DNA of 64,000 bases from Sclerodactyla briareus (Eukaryota; Echinodermata; Holothuroidea; Dendrochirotida; Sclerodactylidae): contig JAODTK010005914.1 in NCBI GenBank assembly GCA_026419785.1, positions 62,001 to 126,000 on the forward strand. Direction: 5' to 3'. The first letter of the stretch is position 1, and every line of letters starts with the position of its first letter. Below, one piece after another: positions 1-12,200 of this stretch. The notes beneath the pieces were generated by a model, which was given only the letters and a program-made list of their open reading frames with translations, was not told where the DNA came from and made no database searches. The position numbers and the translations under genes are program-made.

Positions 1-243
1 CAACCATCTCAACTGCCAGTACACAGCCACCTAGGGAAAAACCTCAGGTGACTGCTGGGATTGTCCCCGCATGTGGTTTCTTGCAAAGCGTTCACTGATA
101 CACTCCTCGCCATTTCCTTCTGCTGCCCAAGGCTAATAATGCATTGTATCTCATGTGCTTGTATAAATGGATTGTTATTGTTTTGTAATCAATCATTCTA
201 TTGAATCAATTCATTCTAATTGTTATCTCTCATCATCATACAG

Positions 244-419
244 GGACTCGTCTTACGCAGTGGAGCGGTCAGCCTTGATGGACCATTGTCTCGCCTGCCT
301 GAAGACCATCACAGCTGTACTACAGAAATGTGTGCAGTCACCAGTAACAGCAGAGGATAATGAGCTTTCAACAGCTTTGAAAGATATTCTAAAGCTGTCT
401 GATGATATATTGTCTGAGG
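244..419 (+). CDS. THADA: THADA-like exon (N-terminal part)
   Basis: The open frame starts after a pyrimidine-rich stretch ending in TACAG and stops at a GTAAGA donor. It encodes DSSYAVERSALMDHCLACLK then TITAVLQKCVQSP and an acidic tail ending LSDDILSE. The leucine- and cysteine-rich helical pattern suits an armadillo-type repeat protein. It lies on the same strand and upstream of the recognised THADA exons, so I assign it by position. I could not align it to a precise vertebrate segment. Confidence 0.6.
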
Positions 420-3202
420 GTAAGATGGTAAAAAAAAACTTCCCTGAAACTGATTTAGGTAATATCTACTCCTTAACTTGATGGTCAGTTCGCAGCAGCA
501 TTGGTCTACTTTAAAAAAACTTTGCTCCCCAGATGATAATGGATGAAGAAGAAGAATATGTGCAAGAATAAACTGGTATGCTGATACGTGGGCCCATTCA
601 TATAATGTGCAGTCTAATAGTATATGGACCGTTAGTTGGCTTTTTGAGGAGGATATTTTCTATAGAATAGCGGAAGAATGTAATGGTATCAGTGACACTT
701 TACAACCAAAATATTCCTGGCTCGAATCCCAGCAGTCACCGGACGATTCTCCCTGGGTGGGCTTGTACTTTACTCAGTTGCGAGGGGAGAGGTCTCAATG
801 GTCCTCACTTCATGGTTCGGGGCTGTGATGCAAGTGGATTTTCTGGGGTCACTGGGGTTTGCAATAATTCCTCATCTGTCAGCTGTGAGCAGCAGGTTGA
901 AACTTGGACCTTGCTCCTCCAGGTCCGAGAAAGTGGTCCGTCCTGGAGTTCAACTGATAGTCCTTTCAGATAGGGACATACAATGGCAGTCCCCTGAAGC
1001 AGGTTGGGATTGGTTACAACCCCTGCCTCGTTAACATCTGAGCACTAATCGAGAAGAGGATGCGAGCTATCGCCGGTGCTCATCTACGATCAATACGGCC
1101 AGGGTTCCTAAATGAGCCTTAATCGGCTTCCTGAACCCGTAGAAATCAAATCAATCATGGGATCATGGAGCAGCATCAATGCCGCATTGGTACACATGGG
1201 TATTTTGCCTATTTTGTGTTGATTTCTTTTTGTCTCAATGAATTTGTCCCTTTATGGGACCATAGCCATCTCTGCAACACCGAATACAACATATTTATAG
1301 CGAAACAAGAAGTGTAGAAAAGTGCTACATTTCAAGACAATATCACATATCGAAGTGCAATTTCAGTGTCTTTGTTCATAGTTATACAAAAGAGTAGGCA
1401 CTGACATAGTCGATGAACTAGATAGCTGGAAGATGAATTGGGTTTCTCCCTACCTGAATTAAACCATAATGGAGAAACTGTTCTGTTCTCATGCTTCTTA
1501 GTGTCTGTATTACTCATAGCTTCAGAATGTTTTCTTACTCACTGTGGGATGGACAGTAGCCGCATCTACCATTCCGTTGAATGACAACTACAGGATGAAT
1601 TATCAGGAGGCTTAATATTGTGCAAAATTTATTTAAAAAACTTAAAATGCCTCGTCTAAACCTGGGGTCACTTCCTAACTTGATACATACCGTGGTACCG
1701 AGTTAGGAGTTCTTGAAGTTCATGCTTGTGTATTGTGCAAGCTAAAAAAAAAAAAATCCCATCATGATGTCATACTTGCACGAATGGAACCTGCAATATT
1801 CTCTGTTTTCAACTGACATTCACGCTTTAATATCACAAATCTAATATCAAAATAATTAAGTCTATTTGGAAGGATTGCTGTAGTGGGTTGGTAGGTGTTG
1901 ATGGTTACTTTAGTGAAGTGAGACAACAGCTCTGCAGAGGTCAAGTTATTTAACACAGTGAGACAGTGGAATACATAACATAGTTATCTGTGTTGTTCAA
2001 CAGTGACATCATGCATTCTTGCACAGTAGATATTATCTGTAATATCTCATATAAACTTGGGAGGCAATAACTCCACATGTATTGAAAGGCACTTGGACGC
2101 TCATGTATAGATATGGTTTTCATTCCCCGTGATATAACCTCCATTGTATCCAAACATGCACTTGTCCTCCAAACGGGCATCACTCAGTTATATTCACTAT
2201 TCACTAGAACAGTGAGTTGCTCCACTTCTCCCTTCCTCTCTTGCAGAGAATTCTCCTTGAATTGGTGTGAGCACATCCGGACTGACAGTAGCTCTGCTGA
2301 ATAAGGTCCTACTGGGCGAAGAGATTGGTTTCAGACAGGTCAGTCATTCACTGAATTGTTTATAACTTGGGATTCGTTTCAGCATCCAGTTTATAGAGAT
2401 GAGGGCTAGGGTGCTTCAAGTTCAAGTCTATAAAGCAGACTGAAAAATCGCTCAATTCAAGTTATCTGCTACAAGAATTGAGGTATGTGAGAGTATTCAA
2501 AAGGTGTGTGTTTAAAAGAGATGACATATATGCTGAATAAACAGTGTCTCAGCATTGACTCTGCTTTCGATTCTGGCTTGGACAATGGTGCTAGTTTACC
2601 TGAGTTAATCACCTTAACATCTTAATAGGAAACAAGAAATTGAAAGAGTTATTGTATTTGTTCTGCTCTTACAAGCATACGTGTTAGTCTTTACTAGATC
2701 TTCCAATTTTGATCAATTGGTCAACAGACTGCTGTCTGGTTCAAAATTCCAGGAGCATATCCTTTCTCATGAAATCAACAAACTGATTTTGTGTCTGTCT
2801 CTCTCTTCTCTCTTACATATCATGGACTCCTGTCCTGTCACAATAGAATTTTATACTAAAGCAAATCCTTGTTTTTTCAATATTAAACTGTCGAACCAGA
2901 CGCAAAAAAACGCTGATATCGTGTTTGTCTCCAGCTTACAGCTTCCCTCTCAGTCTTCATAGCGGACTCTCTCATCTGCTGAATCTGTTACTATGGTGAT
3001 ACCAGGATCTCCTCCATGGCGTTCTTTGTTTCTAATGAATGGTATCCTGTCCATGTATTCCCCTACCATAATGACTCAGAAGATGGCGATTGAGGGTACG
3101 GAGGAGAGGTGCTTCCTTGTGATGTTGCATTCTGGGAGATAATGAAGTTGAACTCGTTGTGAGTAATGTAAAACATTGCATGCTGCTCTAACAGATACAT
3201 AT

Positions 3203-3238
<36 letters not shown>

Positions 3239-6200
3239 TCGGCATTGATTAAGCTCTTTTTATTGGAGATCATGTTTGAATGTTATCCATGATTCCATGA
3301 CAAGCTGAAAAGTCCATGTAATCATGACAGTATGTGTGTATGTATGGTGTGTGTGTGTGTGTGTCTGGATAAATAAAGCTCATATACAGTATGATGGTAT
3401 ATGTTTGTATATGCTTGTTTTGGGGTCATCCAAGGTCAAAAGTGGTCAATGTCTGAAAGTCTTCAGTCTAATAGAGGTTAATTTTAGTGTGTAGCTTTTT
3501 CATCGAGAGAATAGGAACCCTACTGTTTTGTTAGGAAGGTTTTAGTTTTGTGAAAACAAATGTACATTTGTGAGAAATGTCATATGTTGCCATTATTGGG
3601 CTGGTGATTTTTTACCATTTCATGTGTCAGACACATGTTATCAGAAATGAGTCAAGGAATTGCTAAGCCTTTTGACTTTCAGGTTGCAAATTCGAGTGAT
3701 AATATGGACCTATATTTACCGGTTAACCCCAAGGTAACTGACACAAATACTATATAATAAAGTGACATTTGATATAGTGCAAAAGTCATTTCAAAACAGA
3801 AATTACTTGTCCCAGTGCAACATGGTAGTCTCTCCAATGTCCCCTGATTATGTGTACTGAACTTGGATCAACGCAGTAATGGTTGTATAAGTATGGCCTC
3901 CAATGTGGCTCTTTTTCATTGATTTTGAATTCTTCATCCATATGGAACCATATAAAGCAGTCTCCCAAGGAGGCAGATCGGACCAAAATGCAACTGACTT
4001 ATTGCACTTGTAAATTGTAACTAGGGCCCCCCATTTTCAAAACTATAACACAAGTGTCCCATCCCCAGGTACAATGGCAATACACCCCAGCATAGCGAGA
4101 CAACTGTTTCCTTATCATCCTGTCAAAATCGATGCAAACTTGCTGCATTCCTGGTCAACATTGATGTGAATCCTGCGGTAAAAATCCAATCCACGTCCCA
4201 TGCATAGCCGGGACAAAATAATGTTCACATTCTAGGATGTTTCTGGCAGCTGCCCTGCCTGGGTATGGTTGGGGCATGGTTTCTGTTGACAATTGCATAA
4301 CGACATTGTTAGTTTGCAGAAAACCTGCCCTGATTGAGTGTTTATATCGTATAATTCCATTATACTCATTGATAAGATTAGGGATACTGTCAGCCATTAA
4401 AGTCATGTTTAACCAATAGAAAAAAATGGTTCTCCCTCATCGTTCTCACTATTGTTACCACCATTTTGTTTGCTTGCTTCATACAGGATGACTAGTGCCA
4501 GTTTGTCCCTATATTCATCTTCAGTCCTCCTCCAGTGGACAGTGGTAGCCAGAGCATCTGTCTCTATCCATGAGATCTGCGACAATCTTCATCGGGTCCG
4601 GGCTCATCCCTCAAACAATATTGCCGTACATCTGGAAAACGGAATCACACTATGGATGTAAGCTTGGAGACATGTTAGTATCATTCATAACTTCCTTAGG
4701 ACTTATTACTATATTCAGTCTTGATGCATTATATGAATGGCATACAATAATACCCTCCTGCCTGTCTTACTGTATTCAGAAGAGCTCTGACATCAATGTC
4801 ATGTTGCTCAAACTGTTTTTTATGTATCGTTTTGCATACTAAAAAACTGGCATTTCGTGTCCATTTTTGTGTAGCAATCCTGGTAGTCAATTTGTAATGC
4901 TACACCAAATACTCTTTGTAGTACCTTGACGAGTAATGCGATGGGATGACTTATTATCCTTCCAATTTGAGGAGTATTTATAACAATGAATGTTGTAGTG
5001 TTGTTGAATCTTCAATTGACAGCTCACCAATCTCTAACCTGACGCATTTGTCATCTTTGCCCATTAACTCCATATCCTGTTGTTAATCCCATCAAATTTA
5101 TGAACAAAACTGTTTGAGAAATGACCCTTCTGTTGCCTGACTTACTTTCAAGAGTAAAAAAACTATGTTGAATGGCTATGAATATCACGTTTGTATGATG
5201 TAACAGTGAGTGTTCAGAGTTGTCTAGTGATGTTTTTTCACGCTTGTTCTCTAAGTTCTCATATATATTTAGTATTTACCTGTAAACACTATAACCCATT
5301 CCCCCACCAACCTACCACCACCATATATGTTTAATCAAGGAGAAGAATACATCCCTTTATATACCCCACCCACACCGCGATCTGGAAAGTAATTTTGTGA
5401 CCACTTTTGAGGCATTCATGGGCACAAAATAGGATAAATTGAAATACCTGTTACTATGGAACGGGACAAACCTCATAGGTATCTACAAAGTGAGGATGTG
5501 TTGATTCCTCCCACAGGCTGCTCCTCTAAATGTTCTGTGGATAACCAGAAATTTGTTCAAATGGTTGGAAAATTGAAATGTGGGCATTTTGAAAATTTGT
5601 GGTGAAACTGGAAATGTGTTTATCAGTGTGGAGTCCATCTGATTTGCCCTCCTGGTGTTCTTGATGTTGTCTGATGTGACGCAAGCTTTTTAACAGGGTC
5701 CCCCCGCCCCGAATTGTTTGTTGGCCCTTCAATAACAGCTTTTCCATGACCAGGGTTAAGTTTGTTACTACGGGGTACCTTGTGGCTACCTCATCAACAT
5801 GCCACCCCTTCTTACCTTATCACCTCAGTCCATAGTATCGCACGTTCATCAACCTCAGTTCATAGTGTTGCATGTTTCTCAACCAATCCATAGTGTTTGC
5901 ATGTTCAGGGCAACTACAAAAGTGGTAGTTTGGTTTATTTTGGCAACATAATAACAGTTATGTTTGAGAATTAAAAACAACATGAAGTATAAAAGAAGAA
6001 GTCTCATTTTAGGTTTTGTGACAACAGTCCACCAATTTGGTAGCATCAATAATATTTATCATTCAGCCTACAATTATAACACAGTAGTGGCTGGACTCAT
6101 GAGTATATCTGATATCTACCTGTATGACTATTTGATGTATTCAGAGTATTCTTGTGGATATTTTTAACCATTAAACAACATTTTGACATGCTTGTTTATT

Positions 6201-9200
6201 TCAGTGAATATAGTATCAAGTGGGAGCTATTATTCTGAGTGACAACTAAATGGGAGAACCCATACTTTCTCACAACTAACACACTGTATTACCTGCATGT
6301 CTTTTATTATTACAATATAATCAGCGTCCAATATTCACTCGGCTTCAATTTTAGCTTCTGAAAATAAAAATTTAATTTCTCCTCAAATGCTACTTGATTA
6401 GCGTTTAATACCTGTTGATGATATTTGTTGTATTAACAGGTTTTGCTTTAGGAAACTAGATGATATATGCAGTGGCTGAAATTTTCCATGATATGGTTCC
6501 TATGCTTTGCAGGTGATCAGATACAAGTGTCGGAGTGTATTTGAAAGCCTTCTGGAAATTCACAGTATCTTTGATCAGGTAGGTACACCGGGCCAACATT
6601 TCAACCCTTTTTCCACCTTGAGTCCTATAGATCAACTAATATTTTGGTAGGCTGCTACTCTACTGCTTGTTGTTTCTCAACTCATACATGCAATTTCGCT
6701 CAGTCAATAGAGCACCAAACCTTGGATCAGTTGATAGAGCACCAAACCTTGGATCAGTTGGTAGAGCACTGGACTTTGGATCATTTGATAGAGCACCGGA
6801 CCTTGGATCAGTTGGTAGAGCACCAGACTTATCAGTATGTAGAGCACCAGACCTTGGATCAGTTGATAGAACACCAGACCTTGGATCAGTTGATAGAACA
6901 CTGGACCTTGAATCAGTTGGTAGAGCACCAGACTTATCAGTATGTAGAGCACCAGACCTTGGATCAGTTGATAGAACACCAGACCTTGGATCAGTTGATA
7001 GAACACTGGACCTTGAATCAGTTGGTAGAGCACCAGACTTATCAGTATGTAGAGCACCAGACCTTGGATCAGTTGGTAGAGCATCATACTTTGAATCAGT
7101 TGGTAGAACACCAGAGACTGGATCAGTTGATAGAGCACCAAACCTTGGATCAGTTGGTAGAGCACTGGACCTGGATCAGTTGGTAGTGCACCAGACCCAG
7201 GATCAGTTGCTAGAGCACAAAACATTGGCCAGTTGGTAGAGCACCAGACCTTGGATCAGTTGATAGAGCACCAAACCTTGGATCAGTTGGTAGAGTACCA
7301 GACTTTGGACAAGTCAGTAGAGTGCCAGAATCTAGATCAGTCAGCAGAGCACTAGACTTCAGATCAGGTTAAAGTGCTCATCTTCTCATTCAGATGTGTA
7401 GTTGCTCCCTGTGAGAGACATGATGATGTGACACTCCTATGCCATGTGAGTAAAAACACAAGGAACATGCCATCTGCCACACTCAATAAGAGTATTACCT
7501 ATAGTTTTACAGTTTCCCAAATATTCTTGGGGAATAACTTATGAATAACACCAAGTATAGGGTCATTATTTCATGGACATGGTACTCTACAAGGCGGGAA
7601 GGTCAACTGAACCAATATGTCAGGACATGTTGCTTCTCAGGAATCTACCCTCTGCTTATACTTCCAGATACCAGTGGAGAGGAGGATCCATTTTTGTCGG
7701 ACATCTAAACAGGCCTGGTCACGTACAGCTGGCACATCAGGAGCAAGTATGGGCTGCTGGCTGAGCTGGTCAAATACTTCAGAGTTGACAAGATCCTAGT
7801 GTTACGTCCTACCATTGTAAGTGACTTGATGATGGCGTGACAGAGCAATCAATAGCCCCATATGTGAGTATGAGAATTGAATCCAGCATATTTGTTGCTA
7901 AATGGGATATTTAAATTGCAAACAGGCAATTTCCATTGATGCAGGAAATGAATGAGTAGGAGGAGTGAAAGCTTGAGGCCAATTTTTTGTTGTTCTGCTG
8001 CACAATCTTTTGAATTCCAGGATGCACAAGGAAGGAGGCCTTTGTGGTATTTAATGTTATGAATACTAGTATACTCTCAAAATACTTTCTGAAACAAACT
8101 ACATTCCTAAAGCGGCGTCATTTCCAATAAAAATCGTAAAAGATTTTTTTTAGCTGCAATGATTAATAGAAAACATGTGAATATAAAATCAGGAGGGTTT
8201 GCCAAATAGCGAACTAGGGCGTCCAGCTTGTGGCAGGGTGTTCAGGCCGTAATGGTGAAGGATCTGTCTAATTGTTGAACGTACACAAAAAAAATAGGAT
8301 AATATCACGACACAATATCATTGCAGAAAGTGCATGAAGCACCTACCCCAAATAACATAGGGAAAAAAGTGAATTAGCTCACCTTGGTTACACTGGTATC
8401 GGACATGAACTATGAAAGAGACCGAAAGAATCAGTCCACCAGAAAAGAAAATTACTAATATGAGAGATAAAGTGAAATTATTATGTATGAAATTTCAGTG
8501 AATGGAAATTCAATAATGGGAATGGATTAATCCCTGTAGTTTTTAATCCTAACAAATGGCTTCACCACTGCCATTCCTACCTCTACTGTCCATGTCCCTC
8601 TACTTCCAGAAGTCTATGGTAGAACCATTCCTTGTTTTGTTTGTGTGTCAGAGTATCGAATTTGAGAACACTGCAGGTGATGGTGTGATTAGCAGTCATG
8701 CTTCAGCTGTCTGTGATTTAATTATGATTTTTTGATTCCTCCTTGACGAAGTCAGAGTAATCTTGCAGTCATGACAGTGTGTGGTGTGGTAATGTGGTAT
8801 GTGTGTATGTAACGCGGGCTTGTGAACACGATAACTCAACTCGACCAGCACCTCGATCGATTAAGCTCATACTTTGGTATGTTGTGTTCCCCATGATGAG
8901 TACAGGCACCCATTGTTTTGGGGCAGTCAAGGTCATCTGAGGTCACCAGAGTCATAAGTCTGAAACCCTTGTGAATACCAGATAGTCCAGAATGGTTTGG
9001 TCTTATCGGGTTCAAATTTGTGTGGTATGCTTTCTTATGGGGAGTCCAGAACCCTATGTTTTTGTATATGTCGGGGTGAATTTTTGAAAAATAGAAAAAA
9101 TTTGTGCAAAGTCAATAATTGCGAATTTTGGCGTGTGAACACGATAACTCAACTCCACATGGATGGATTAAGGTCATACCGTCTTTTTGTTCCCCATGAG

Positions 9201-12200
9201 AGTACAATGAACCCTATTGTTTTGGGTCAGGTCAGAGAACGTCTGAGGTCACCAGAGGTCAAGGTAGAAAACCTTGTGCACCCGATAAGTCCAATGGTTG
9301 GTCCGATCAGGTTCAATGTGGTGTATAGCTTTCTTAATGGGGAGTACGGAACCCTATTGTTTCTGGTATGTATAGGTCGGGGGTGATTCTTGTGAAAATA
9401 GAAAATTGTGAAAGTCACTATTTTGGCCCATTTCGGCTTGTGAACACGATAACTTGACCCTACCTGGATGGATGACGCTCATACTTGGTAGTGTGTTCCC
9501 CATGATGGTACATGTACCCTATTGTTTTGGGGTCAGGAAAACCAAAAGAGGCCACAGAGGTCATGATGAGTCCATGAACCCTATTGTTTTGGGTCACCAG
9601 AGGCCAGTCCTGAAATCCTTGGACATAGTGATGAGTAGCTATCTTATCAAGACTAATCGGAACCCTATTGTTGGTTGGTAAAAATGTGAAATTTGTCAGA
9701 CGATCATGATTTCCCATGATAAGCTCCTACTCCCATTTGTCTTTTTTGTGTCTGGACGATGGTTGTCAAAAAGAGTCCGAGGAATCACTAATCCTTTTGG
9801 CTTCTGTTATTTGTCTCCACAGCCGCAATGAGCTATGCCAGCTATACCAGCAGCACTACGCTGAGCCAAATCTACAGCCCAAGCTGGTGTGAAACAAAAT
9901 GGATACAACCACGTGGTGATCATGCAAGGTGAACAAAGAACTGGAAACAACAAGCAAGGTATCTCACCCAGGTAATTAGCATAAAGTTTACAAAGAATTC
10001 ATTTTGTAATGTCACTGACACAAATATTGAAATCTCCAGGAACGGTGCTCTCGCTGGCCTTGATAAAAACCATGAACTGTATGAGATAATCGCGTAGTGA
10101 CACTGGAATGGGGGGTTTCAGATCTATATGTCGTATTCATTCGCACCGACTCCTGTGACGAGCTGGTAGCAAACCTGCATTGCTCAAAGTTGTGAGTGGG
10201 CGCTGCGGGAGGAAGGCCCTTCTCGAATTGAATATGGTAAGAAGGATTATCTAGTAATTTGTCTCAGCATAACAAAAATGTTCAAGGAACACTGGTATCA
10301 CTGATTGACTGTTGCACGACCCCTACTCCAACTAACTGTATGTTTTTTTTTACCTCATTAGCCTGTGGATTGAAAGTAATATGACCGTCAAAATCTCCTT
10401 CTTGAACGCTCCAAAATGAGATATAGCTGGGTTAGTAGTGTATGAAAATTGGGGAAAGGGAAATTGTGGAAAGAATAACGAAATCAGTCATTTTGGCTGA
10501 CTAGGGAGATTTTAACCGTTGGCTTATTTTGATAATTTTTCTAACAGATTTTGTTCGGTTGCTAGATATAGGACAGATGCATGAATCCTTGTTAATTGAC
10601 GGTACCTAGCAGTAGGTGCCTCAGATGATGCAGTGATAACTTACGTAAGACCCCCCCAGGACCACACACCACCCCACACACAACATTGAGATGATCAGAA
10701 AATTGTATCCAGGGTCAGTGATTTGAGTCCTTGGATGAAGTCAGGAACGGGAATATGCGTCATGCAGTGGCTGTGTGTGTGTGTGTGGTGCCTAGGCTTG
10801 TGGAGAGCATAACTTGACCCCACCTGGGATCGGAAGAGCTCATACTGTTATGGGTGTTCCCCATAATGAATACATGATCCCTATTGTTTTGGGGGTCAGG
10901 TAATCAGAGGTCATTAAAGGTCAAAGTCTGAAAATCTTTGGACAACGAATGCCTGATCTGATCAGGTGAAATTTGTATGCCCAGCTTCTTATGGGAAAGT
11001 ACAATAACCCCATTAGTTGGGGTGTGTAGACTGGGGATCATTTTTGAGGAGAGATTAGGAAATGTGAAAAAATTTTGATTTATCATACCTCACTGTACAA
11101 TTTCAGCTTGGTAACACAATTACTCATGCTTGGTAGTGGGTCATTATTAAAGAGTACATGGTCCCAATTCTTTGGGGTAAGTCAGTGGTCATTGCCTCGA
11201 GAGAGGTCAAAGTATGATGTTATGCTATCCTTGCTTGAAAGTATCTATAAGTAACCCCAAAGATATCAGGTATTGTAGTCAAAAATTTCTTGGAGTCAGG
11301 TGAAAGGTAATCAGTAAGTGAGTGAAAGGGTATGAAGGCAGTCAAGGAATCACTAAAGCCTATTGCTTGGCTCTTGGAATTTGGACATCCCATCTGTCTA
11401 ACATGTCACTAACAACTACATGATCATGGCAGATCTTCAAGTATATACTACGTGTGGTAACCACCAACGAGCATTTTGAAAAAAACACATAGTAAGGAGC
11501 TTAAAGTTGCAAATGAACGGTGGTGTGTTCATTAGAATCACTAGACGTGAGCTCATAAATGTTCTTAGTAAAAGTCTATAACCTCATGAAATTTCAACTG
11601 AAACGTGATCCTGAATTAATGGACCCCCATTATCTTTATTCTCTGCACAGTACTTCTCCCTGGTGTGTGACGTTTCAGTCCATCAGTATCATCACGTGAT
11701 TGATGCGTCAATTCTGATGTTCCCGTATAGAGGACCCCAGCAGGCTCAGTGTGACAATCACCAGGGTTTAAGATCGCGAGGGCGTAGGGATAGTGAAGAG
11801 TGCACGATAACGAGAGAGGACAGGAATCGACCCCACATCTGTGGAGGGAATTGTGCCTGCCTCTGTGCTACAACAAGCTCTCTCACATCATACTGCCACG
11901 TGAGTTCTCTAGCATGTGGCTGGTAGGAGGCGAACAAACAATATCTGAGAAGAAGAAAAATAAATTTTAATAGTGTGTGTGGTTGGTACCAAGGAGTGTT
12001 TGTCGTGTCTATGGGCAGAATACTTTTTGTCAGCACCTTGCCTATATTTATATTCCACTAAAGCATGTGATGATGAATCCAAAACAAGAGGCAAATAGTG
12101 AGTGCTGGCAAACTACCACTTACTGGTGATGTGCAGTGTAATTTATATGGCAGCTACCAGTGCGGAACAAACGTATTAATTTTGTTTTGTGCATAGTTAT

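Noticed and set aside
6644-7239. Long open frames of 170-190 codons on both strands
   Set aside because: All come from the 27-bp repeat (a multiple of three keeps every frame open). No splice context, and the peptide is a simple repeat.
6695-7370. CRISPR array
   Set aside because: Units are contiguous with no unique spacers, and the genome is eukaryotic.
10038-10110. Candidate THADA exon after CTCCAG (NGALAGLDKNHELYEIIA)
   Set aside because: Only a vague resemblance to the vertebrate RGALGALMACLRI segment, early stops and no clear donor.
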